This document shows, piece by piece, positions 26,001 through 38,000 of a stretch of 64,000 nucleotides of DNA. The stretch covers positions 7,047,135 through 7,111,134 of the forward strand of contig OU452202.1 in assembly GCA_911728435.2 (NCBI GenBank), in the 5' to 3' direction. The DNA is from Apoderus coryli. Lineage: Eukaryota > Arthropoda > Insecta > Coleoptera > Attelabidae. The first letter of the stretch is position 1. Every line of letters starts with the position of its first letter. Under the pieces are notes generated by a model, which did no database searches, had not been told where the DNA came from, and saw only the letters and a program-made list of their open reading frames with translations. The position numbers and the translations under genes were made by a program.

Positions 26001-29000
26001 AAGACCATTTCCAGATGGAAGTCTGTCTGTCTGTGTGTATGTATGTATGTATGTATTCTACCACGATAGCGCCCAAACGCTTTAACCAATTGAGCTAAAT
26101 TTTGGTATATGAGTTTGGGGCAGTCCTAGGATGAAGCCATAAGATTTTGGTTGAAATCACGCAAGCCCTATGATAGGGGAGGACACAAACACTAAATTTT
26201 CATATATCAGTAGGGGTCGAGTAATACATCATTTTAAAGAATTTTTATCTGCTTTACAGCGATAGGTCACTTTTGATATTTGCCCCCATATTCTCGAGAA
26301 AATAGCGTTTAAAACCAGTTAGTTAGTTAGAATGAATATATATTATAACAAATAAAATACAATTTTTATTACCAGGTTTCTGTTGGGTCATTGGTAGGGC
26401 GTTCGCTTCGCATGCGGAAGGTTACGGGTTCGAGTCCTAGCTCTGGCAATACTTTTTTTTTTCATTTTTGAATAAAGTAGTTAGTAATTCAATTATAATG
26501 ATAATAATTATTAAAATTATGTTTCGTTACGCAGGTCATATATTTTTGATTATATTATAACTTGTTGGGAAAGTTTTGGGGTGACACAACCGATTGTTTT
26601 GCCGGTTATAACAATCTCGCTTATGCGAACTTCCGAATTTTGCGAACCTATTTTTACTGATTTTGTGGAGTGAAACAGAGTTAGATTTGTAATAATTTAA
26701 ATCTTCAGAAATCTACTGTTGGCACGATATGGAAAAAGACACAACACATTTTATGAGTGTATACAAAAACAAATTTTAAGAAGTTAAAAACATCTGTGCA
26801 TCAAGAGGTTGGCAAAGGGCTTCTTAAGAGGTTTACCCAAAAAAGACTAGAAAACGTCCCTATAAGTGGCAGTGTTTTGCAAGAAAAAGCTAGTGAAATG
26901 GGATGATAGGGAAATTTGCTAATCCTAGATGTTTCAAAAACGAAATTCTACCCGTAAAATACAAGGCACACAGCAAAGCTTGAATGACATCGGATAAATC
27001 TGAGTTAAGGGAATGCGGATAAAAAACTAAAAATGGACAACAAAAATGTTACTTCTCGTTAACAATTATTGTTCAGCACATCCCGCTGTTTTAGACCAAA
27101 CCAAGTTGATTTTTATGCCACCAAACAGAAGTTCGAAGCTTTAGCCTATGTATCAAGGAGTAATACAATCCCTAAAATGTCATTACAGGAAATTTCTTCT
27201 TATGAAAATGTTGGACGCAATTGACAAAAATAAAAGTTTTGCTACATTTATTCATTTGATTTGGTAAAAAGTGACCGGAGAAACCATTGCCAACTGCTTT
27301 AAGCATGAGCGATTTCTAAGAAAAGGTGAATATGATTCGGATGATGATCTGCCACTTAACCAATGGTTAGAAAAACATCAGCAATAACCAGAATCTCATC
27401 ACGAGTATATGAATCTGATAAAAATATGCAAAATTTAGTGGAAGAACTAATTAACAGAAAATGTTGTGAATTCAGTTTTAACGAATACGTGAGCATTGAT
27501 TATAGCAAGAGAAATGTTGACCGATGAACAAATTATAGACGCCGTAACCTCAAAGTGATAATGAGGAAGATAATGACTTTGGTGAAATCGATTCTGCTAA
27601 AGACAGTAATGTTTACATTCCAACCATCCCTAAAGTGGGAAAAAAATGTCGGACACTCGTGATTTTCTAGAATCCGCGCCAAGTTCCTGAAAACTACATT
27701 AACAACGCATATTTTTGTGGCACAAATGTACATACAAAAATAACAGATTTTTTTAAACAGTTAAGTTGAGTATTTATAGGACAACCTATGTATGTATTTA
27801 TGGATTTTGATACTATTGCATTTTTTAAAATTTATACTTAATAATATAAAATATTTGTTGTAAAATTTATTCATTACCGGATATAACGAACTTCGGATAT
27901 AACGAACCATATTCTGTTCATTTTTTAAGTTCGTTATATGCGGACATTACTGTATACAGGGTTATTCACGGCATACGACACGGAATAGTGTGGCTAGACA
28001 ATTTAATTTCCTAAAAGTTTTCTTCATGGGTTCGATAAAAATGATTTATGGCTACATATTAAAAGTATTGTGAATCTATACAGGGTGTCCTAAATATAAG
28101 AAATGAACCATAGTTCTGTTTTTTTAATGGAATGCCCTGTATATGAATATATTTTTAGATTCCTCGTTCAAAATAACCCTAACTTTCATTAAACCTAACA
28201 GTTTTTTAACTATTTTAATTTTTATAAAAATATAGACATTAGGTACTTATTTGAATGAAAAAATTCACACCTCTTCGTTTGTTCTTTTTAAGCCAGTCTG
28301 GGCTGATAAATATACACACTCATCACTTGTTACGCCAAATACAAAAAACCCCCAATACAAAATACAGGGTGTCCAATAATATAAGTTATATGAACGTAAT
28401 GTTAAATTCTAAATAACTTGTTTATTTCAAATGGAACACCTAGTATATGAGGTCAGAATTAGATGCACAAAGTAATTGTCTATCAAATATTATAATACTT
28501 TCCTATGGATAACTCTTGACGTTTTCGTGGAAAATGCACATATTCATAATATTAGGCGAATTTTTAATTGACCACCTTGTATTTGATGATGATGAAATTA
28601 ATTATCTATTAATGACTATAACGTTTTCCTATAGATATGTATATTTTTAATTTTGCATGGAAAAACCACATATTGGTAGTAATAGGAAGAATTTTTCAAA
28701 ATTATAATGAGAATTTGACAAACCATATATTTAAACAATAACATAATAAATAAATACATTTTTAACTTAAATTAAATAACAAGATATACATAAATACTAA
28801 TAAATTTTACAATAAATGTTCAAAATGATTGGACTCTAGGCACATTTGAATCCTTTTCTTAAATCCTTCAACCACTTTAACCTCGTGTAACACTTCTAAA
28901 TGCTTAGTTTATTTGCTCCTTGGCCTCCTCTATTAAAAAAGTTTTCATTTTCGATGATTTAGTTCCTGCCCATGTACAAAATTCAACGAGATTTAAAATC

Positions 29001-32000
29001 AATATTAAAAAGTTCTTGATGCAGTTGCACTGTGTTTGGGTGGTATCTTTCGTTAAACTGCCTTAACAGGCTCTCGAAGACCGCTTTTTTTGGGATGATT
29101 TTGCGTCGGAAACCTTTGAGCGTAAAATTGCGGTGCCAGTAAAGCGTTTTTGGACCATTCTCCCAGAATAAAAATTATGTCTATTCTTTCTCCTTTGGAA
29201 TAGGTTCGCAGCTTTGATTAATTGAATTAAATCAAATATCATAGATAAAACTGTTTTATGAAAAATTCCCAACTCTTAGGTAAGAATTTTCAAGAGAATA
29301 TTTAACAGTAAATATCAAATTAAAAAAAAAATATTCTGTTTTCTCAAATTCTCATGCCGGACTTGATAAATATTATAATTTTTAAAATTCTTCCTATTAT
29401 TACCAATATGTGTGCCTCTTCCATGCAAAATTAAAGATATACATATCTATAGGAAAACTTTATTTAAACTTTAATTTTGCATCATCAAATACAGAGTGGT
29501 CTACATGAAACTAAGAGATTCAATTAAAAATCGCCTAATATTGTGAATATGTGCATTTTCCACGAAAACGTCAAGAGTTATCCATAGGAAAGTATTATAA
29601 TATTTGACAGATAATTACTTTGTACATCTAATTTTGACCTCATATACCGGGTGTTCCATTTGAAATAAACAAGTTATTTAGAATTAAACTTTACGTTCAT
29701 ATAACTTATATTATTGGACACCCTGTATATAGTATTGGGGGTTTTTTATATTTGGCGTAACAAGTGATGAGTGGGTATGTTTATCAGCCCAGACTGGCTT
29801 AAAACGAACAAACGAATAGGTGTGAATTTGTTTTCAGTGAAATTATGTCTATATTTTTATAAAAATGAAAATATTTAAAAAACTGTCAGGTTTAGGTGAG
29901 ATGTACTTTAATGAAAGTTAGGTTTATTTTGAACGGGGAATCTAAAAATATATTCATATACAGGGCAAAACACAAATATGGTTCACAATATTTTTAAAAT
30001 GTAGCCATAAATCATTTTTATCGAACCCATGGATAAAACTTTAAGGAAATTAAATAGTTTAGCTACAATATTCCGTGTCCTATGGCGTGAGTAACCCTGT
30101 ATAATAGAACGACGAAACTGTTTAAGAGAGTTAATACTTCTGTAATAATAATTACTAGATACTCATTAACATATTTACTTCTTTTCTTGACCTAAGTAAA
30201 ATATGTAATTTAATAATATTCTATATACTTACCTAATAATAAAAAAAAATGTAAACAAAATTTATATTCAGCACAGTTCAAATTAATGATATCACATTTA
30301 CCTAGATTTTATTTTTTTTTTCATGTTAAATAACAGTTGATAGTATTACGTAAATAAATATTTCTCACAAATCTCATACATAATTCATAGACCTTTTTTT
30401 TTATTAATATTATTCTGAAAGTGAAAATAGTTGTTTGGATTCCTCGGCAATTTATTAAAAATAATATGCTAACACGACATCAGTTTGTTATTTTCGTTTG
30501 TTTTTTGTATTATTTCTTGCACAATAGAAATAAATCACTTGGTTTCAAATAATATGTCCCTCAGTATATGTATACTTATGGCTTTTAATAAATTTTTACG
30601 ATTTCATTTAACTTTAGTACCCAAAGAACGGTAAATCAAGTTTTATAAAAAGCATCTAAATACAAAGAGATGTTTGAACTTAAACAATCTTTAATATTAA
30701 AAAAAATAATATAAACAATTTGTTGTTTGATTGTAACTGATAGCTAAAAGAATCCATATTTCATAAACATATGTTATTTGAATAATTGTTGTAACATTCT
30801 TCAATTAAATATTATGTGCTGCATGAATATTAAATATAGAACGAAATAAAAATATATTAAAACATGTCACCGAACCTGCCGAGAAGAAAGTTCCACTCGT
30901 TGAAGTGGAACGTAGATGTAACTTTTATTCCGATATCTGTATGTATTTATATTTACGCTCGAGCGGAAAATTATAGTAAATAAATAATTGATAAATTTGT
31001 AATTTATAAAATTAAAGTTTTCAAATTATGTAAATGCAAATAATAAATATTAAACAGGAAATATACAGGGAGTTACCAAACAAATGCAACAAACTTTAAG
31101 GGGTGATTCGTTATTCAAAATAAATGGGATTTTGTAAAGTTCACCCTTGCGGAGTTGTCGAACCGTAACTCGGATCGTAATAATAGCGAAAAATTAGTTT
31201 TTATTTTTTAAAATAACGAAAAGCAAGAGGGTGCTTTGAGGAAGTATTAAATACTTATCCATACTACCTACTATTATCAAGAATAAGTTAGTATTTGACA
31301 TATTTTTCACTTTTAAAAAATAATTAGGCGGGGTTGAAGAATATTTATTTAGAAAACGCGAATCTTAGAAACGTTGTTTTGTATTGTCGGGAAGATATAA
31401 ATTATTCTCTCTCTTTTTCGAAAAAAAAAATGGGTTGGGCCTCGGGTTGACGATGTAAAGTTTCATAACACAAATTTATTGGAAATGATAGTGGAATTTG
31501 CTTGAAAACTGTATCTACCCTTGAATTGTGAAAATGCTTGAAAATGACGACCAGATCCCGGAAACGAGTGTTTTTTCAAAAGGATGGTGCTCCGCCAAAC
31601 TATGCAGTGCCACCGCCGATGAGAGACTTTTTGAATCAATATTCCTCGCCTCCTTTATACTTTTAAATAACAGTTTCGTGGCATCATTTAACAGTGTTAT
31701 TTGTAAAACTAAATAACCTACTCCTCCTTCGTCATCGAATTGTGATAGCAAGTGTAACCCGCGAAATGCTTCAGAATATTCGATAAAATGTTGAACGAGT
31801 TTATCATTGCATAAAAGTAAACGGGACGCAAGTTGTTCACTTAATCAAAGAAAGCAATTTAGAGAAAACTTATTTCTGTCGATTTATTTTATAAAAAATG
31901 CGACCAAATTGAGATAAAGACGGATTATATAACTATTTTGAAGTCCCTTGAGACGATTAAGACCATTTCCAGATGGAAGTGTGTCCGTATGTATTCCACG

Positions 32001-35000
32001 ATAGCGCCTAAACGCTTCAACCAATTTGGTATGAGTTTGGGGAGTCCTAGGATGAACCCATTAGTTGTTGGTTGAAATCGCGTTAGCCCTGTTATAGGGG
32101 TGGACACAATCCCTAAATACTTTAATAGCAGTAGCAGTCGAGTGATACATCATTTGAAAGCATTTTTATATGCTTTACAGCAGTTACTTTTGAAATTTAC
32201 CTTCATAGTTCTTGAGAAAATTGCGTTTAAAATTTTACCAGTTCGGTAGTTGGTATCTAGATCTCTTAATATAAAGGACGTCCCAAAATTAACACAAGAT
32301 TTGAATTTGCCGCCATTTATGCAGTAAAGTGTTGGCAACCCAAAACAAATCGACAGCTGACAGTTTAGGGTTAGTAAAAATGGATCGTTACACAATAGAA
32401 CAACGTGTCTTCATTATTGATCAATATTTCAAAAATAATGAAAGCTTGGCGGTCGCAGTTCGAAAATTTCATACAGAATATGGTCGAAATAGTGTTTTAA
32501 CTTCGTCAACTGTGAAGAGACTAATAAAAAATTCAGGGAGACGCCAAACACACTGGTCGTCCAAAAACAAGCCGTTCAAATGTTAATATCGAAGCAGTGC
32601 GTGAGTGTTTCGAGCAAAATCATCCTAAGCGACGAAGCACATTGTCACCTTGATGGTTTTCTTAATCGCCAAAAGTGCCGCTTTTGGGGTTCTTAGAACC
32701 CACATATGGTTGTCGAAATTACTGCATGAGGTCGTGTACTCTCTAGTTTCGGTGATCAGAATTGACCCCCTAAATCTCGTGTGATTTAACATCATTAGAT
32801 TTCTTTTTATGGGGTTATTTATAATCACAGGTCTACGTCAACAAGCTCTGCTGTTCACGTATTGGAAGACCGGAAGACCCCGTGCAGTTTGAACTCAGGA
32901 AAACATGGAGTATTGAGGAAACTACCGAAACCTCTACGAGAAGACGTTGCCAGCAATTAGGAATGTCCGGCGAACTCTGCAAATAATTTTACGGCAGTTG
33001 CACTTAAATTTTGTATGGAAACAAAATTCAATTGGTACACGAGTTAAAACCAAATGATTTAGAAAACTACCTCCAATATGCTCGTCGCTTTCATGAATTA
33101 GCTAGAGCGCAGAATGATTTTATTCACAATCAAATGAGCGATGACGCTCATTTCCACCAAAACGGACATGCAAATAAGCAAAACTGCAGGATATCGGGCG
33201 CAGAAAATTCAAGAGCAATTGTTCAACAGGAAATGCATCCGGTTAGACAGTATGGTGCGGTGTAATCTCGCCAGGAATAATTGGGCCATACTTTTTTTAA
33301 AACTGTGAAGTTAATGTGGACTTTTCCTGTGGAGTTACCTTAAAGGTAAAGTTTATGTAAATAAACCAAGAACGATAGATCAACATAAAGCCAACATTCA
33401 AGATGAAATTTGGATGATATCCTAACTAGAGTCATGGAAAATGTCCTAGAAAGAACACGTCAAGTCTACGCTCAATATGATCGCCATTTGAAAGACATTA
33501 TTTTTTAAAAATAGTGTAAACTAATTTTCACACCATGTATTTAATGGTATAAAAATAAAAATCACTAAATATTATAAGTACAAAAAGTTATTCATTACAA
33601 AAATCATAACGAGACTTATGCGCCTTATATAATAAACATATTTCTACTAAAGTTTAGTTTTGTCACAATCTAAATACAGTCCTTGTATGGAATAGGTAGA
33701 GAAGGCTATATTTATATTCACTTTCTAATATTAACTTGTGCCATTTAATTTAATGATTCATCTTTACCTTTAAGGAGAAAATGAACTTTTATAGCATACC
33801 GATCCTTAATATTTGATGTGTGCATAAATAAGGAGGCTCGGTATGACTGAAAGTGATAACGGCATTGAGGAAATATGAATTAAATAATAACCATTGTTTA
33901 GATATTAAAACATTACTTTCGAAGTTGAATTCTCAAGTTTTTTGTTAACAAGCATGAAATGATTTGTATGTAATATATATACAGGGTGTTTCAAAAACTG
34001 GCGGCAATATTTAAGGGGGCGAATTTACATGTCATTTTAAATTATACTTATTTGTTGATTCTCACACCTACCTCATACAAATTTGAAATTAGTTTGTTAA
34101 TCAGGATTTTCAAGTTTAATTGATCCGGATTAACGGGTCGCTACTATCTACCCATATACACAACCAAATATGATAAACCGGGAACATACTCTTAAATATC
34201 CCGATATCGACAACAAATTAAAAAATAACACATTTAAGGCTTGTAATATTATTTTATGTAATGTATAGAAACTTACGTACATAGCAAGCAATAATATATT
34301 GTTTAACCTACTTGTACAATTTATAGAAGTTAGTTCCATACGTCTCACATAGGTATTTATTATAGCAAATGAATAAAGAAAAAAATACTACTATACCTAA
34401 TACCCAATAACATAAAAAAGGTAAATATGTCAACAGATACGTGTTTAGCAACATCGTTACATAAATAATACAAAATGAATACCTACCTTAATCAATTTAA
34501 GATTAGTTTTAGGTATAGTTAGTACAGACGTTAGTATAGTTGTTTTCACGATATATGGTTTTGGCTTATCAACTGTAATAAACTACCTTTTTTAATCCTA
34601 TTCTGTAGAAAATCACCAGGTAAAAAATGCAAATGTGCTACAGGTCTGTAATAATATACAGGAGATTCTTAAAAACAATTCATGTATTTTTTGCCATTGA
34701 ACGCATGTCCGCAAATGCTTCGTTATCGAGATACAGGGTGTCCAAATTTAGGGGTCAAATTAGCTTTTTTGTGCATTTCTCAAAAACTAGCTAACCGATT
34801 TTGACAAAATTTGACATGCATTTGTGGACGGATAACCTAAAATCCTATGGATTATTTTGACTGTCATTAACTGTTCATTGGCGTAGATATAGGGGGCATT
34901 TGAGTAAATTTTACATATAAATTAATTAAAGACAACTTTAAGAAGCTTCATTATTGTAAATTATTACTGTTTTATAAAGAGGAACTACAAAAAAGTTAAT

Positions 35001-38000
35001 TACGTCGATGTTGTGGTTTCTACCATATTTATGGAAACCGATAAATTCAAGCTAGTTAATGGTAGATTTAAATCAAAATAACGTTTACCAGAAAACAAAA
35101 TGAAAAATCAAAGTTGCCGTAGGAAACGATTTAATAATAACAAATTACTTAACAACAAATTTTATGGCCTCTCAGTACAATTAAAAATTTAACAATAAAA
35201 AAACTAAACTCGAAATTAAAATATGAAAATTCATAACAAGTAATCAAATTGCCCCTCATTGACAGTAATGCACATTCAACATTTTTCAACTAATGGATTT
35301 CTAATAAGGATATCATGATCGTTTCTTATTCTCTTAGTAGCTTCATGAACTCTCTCCAGTAGTGGGTTTTAATTTATAATTGGTACACTGTAAACTAATT
35401 GTTTCTTCTACCCCCATAAAAAGAAGTCGAGCGGATTCCGATACGGTGATCTTGGAGGCCACTCAATGGGATTTCCCAAGCCAATCCAATTGTTTCCAAA
35501 CAGTTGATTTAAAACTTGTGTTACTTGTCTACTACGATGCGCAGGGGCTCCGTCATGTTGATACCACATGTTTTAAACAATAAACAATTGTAGAAAATGA
35601 CTGTATTAATTTGAGTTTAAAGCCCATTAATTACGAACAACGGCAATAATTCATTGTTCAAATGCCACCTCAAATATTGAAAATTTCGCGACTTAATAGA
35701 GAAAAACATTCGCAATATTAAAAACAACTACGAAATCATAAAACAATTTTAACTAATTTAAATTTGTTGCTGTCAAAGTATTTTTTATTGTTGCGACATT
35801 CGTTTTCCATAGCAACTCTGATTTTTCATTTGGTTTTCTGGTAAACGTTATTTTGATTTAAATCTACCATTAACTTACAATTTATCGGTTGGCATAAAAA
35901 TGGTAGAAATCACAACATCGACGTAATTAACTTTTTTGTAGCTTATAAGTTGCTCTTTTTAAAAAAGTAATAATTTAAAATAATAAAGGTCGTCAAAGCT
36001 GTCTTTAATTAATTTATGTGTAAAATTTACCCAAATGCCCCATATATCTACGTCAATGAACAGTTAATGAACGCCAAAATAATGCAGATTATTTTAGGTT
36101 ACCGGTCCCCAAATGCATGTAAAATTTTGTCAAAATCGGTTAGCTAGTTTTTGAGAAATGAACAAAAAAGTTAATTTGACCACTAAATTTGGACACCCTG
36201 TATCTCGATAACGAAGCATTTGCGGACATAGGTTCAATGGCGAAAAATGCTTAAATCACTTTCAGGAATCTCCAGTTTTGGTTTGTTGCAACCATAATGA
36301 ATCACCCTGTATAAATGTTTTAAAATTATTGCAAGCCGTAACACAAATGAACACTTCCACCTGGCCGAGGACAAAATTACCTGCTTTCAGAAATTATAAT
36401 AAATATACAATCCGGTCCTTTTACATTTATGGTAGGCATTCTTGGGTTTTATGATGGGCAATATCGGAATCCAACTTAGTCAAAACGATTTATCCTGAAT
36501 TCCACTATACCAACATTTATCAAACTTTAATAAATAATAATAGATATTGTCCAGGTGGCGTTTAAGTTCTTCTGGAATATTTGTTTTGTGTTTAAAATAT
36601 TATTCTTTCCAGAGAAAGATATCCAACAGGACTATTTTTCGTATTATAAATTTATAATGTGTAATTTAACATATTAAATAATAATTTGCATTTCATTTCC
36701 TTTGGTTACATAGTGAATTTGTCATAATCAATAATTGAAGCCAGAGGTACATTTTATTTGAATAACATCTGCCATATTTTTAATGTAGTAGCCAGGCCAG
36801 ATGGCACATTGTTTCAAGGGGTCCACACTAATTATTATTCATTAAACAAAATACTGTATACGGAAGGGTCAAATTTTTTTAGTATCTATAGATACTTTAA
36901 TGGGTATTAATAAATAAGTTGCGTGGTTCAAGTTTAATTTGAAATCTTTGGGGCAGAGAAAAAATGATGACAGTCGGATATCAATTCGTTTTTAAAGAAC
37001 TGGCTTTAAGTTTTTACATTTTACAAAAAATATACGTATTTATTATATAGGTATTTTTATAAATAAATGAAATGAAAATAAGTCATTTGTATTTCTGATT
37101 GTTAGAATAAACGAAAAGAGAAAGTTCTATTTTTTTTCTATTAGTTTTTCATCGGTAACAACTGTTGAATACCTAGCAAAATATCATTTAAGTATATAAA
37201 AATATTACTAGGACTAAAATAATATATTATTGTAATCCAGTTCTGATTTCAAATCATAAAATAAACTCATGCGTAGAGCATTCTGTAAGATCTAAAGTGG
37301 CATTTTAAATATTATACAGGTTGTCAAGAAATGACGTGTACAACGGAATAGCACAAATTCCTTGGCCGAAAATATGATGATTTAGCTCAACTTCTCTATA
37401 ATAGTCGCTAGAGGGCTTGAAAAGTTAATATTTGTCGATTTTATTAAGTTTTTAGATACGCGTTTGCACCAATAAACTACAGTTTTTTATTGCAAAACCC
37501 AATGTTGAAAATTACAGCTTAGTCACAATAAATTATCTACCCATTCTTGTAACCCTCGTATAATCAATACCAGTTTGTTTTCTGTGAATAGCAAATTTAA
37601 TTTTGAAACTATTTAATCTCTTACTAAATTTTCGTATGCCAAAGAGTTTAGAGACAAAAAAATATTTTCTAAATCCCTACAAGCCTGAATCAATACTTAA
37701 TTATTGTCATATCATATGCCGAACAAGTAGATATGTTGGTAATTTGGATTTTGTGAGCGTTAGAGTCTACAGGGAAAGGTTTCCTAATCCTATGGTGCCA
37801 AATCACCAAACCTTTGCTTAATATTGCTAGACGGCTTCGTGATAGTTCAAAACCACGAACTCTTGATTGAGTAAGTCAGAGTACCTACTCAAGTACTTAC
37901 TACAAGAACAGCAGATACGGAGGAACAAATTTTAGACAGAGTTGGGACTGGAATTAGCGGTTCCCAAATCAGTAGTTAATGAGGTTTTGAAGGAACAACT

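Larger units (their letters stand above)
25819..27952 (+). mobile_element. Tigger/pogo-like DNA transposon, split by an R1 repeat insertion
   Basis: The ends are CAGTGAAGTCCGCTTATAAC at the left and, inverted at the right, CAGTAATGTCCGCATATAAC, each flanked by TA (25817-25818 and 27953-27954). ATAACGAAC-like subterminal repeats recur inside both ends. This end structure is usual for Tigger/pogo elements. The 2,134 bp include a foreign block of about 680 bp (25914-26596) that interrupts the left subterminal region. The transposase relic is given separately. Confidence 0.9.

Noticed and set aside
26376..26452. Functional tRNA-Ala(CGC) gene
   Set aside because: The B box and anticodon arm are good, but the acceptor, D and T stems have several mismatches, so a pseudogene or SINE head is more likely.
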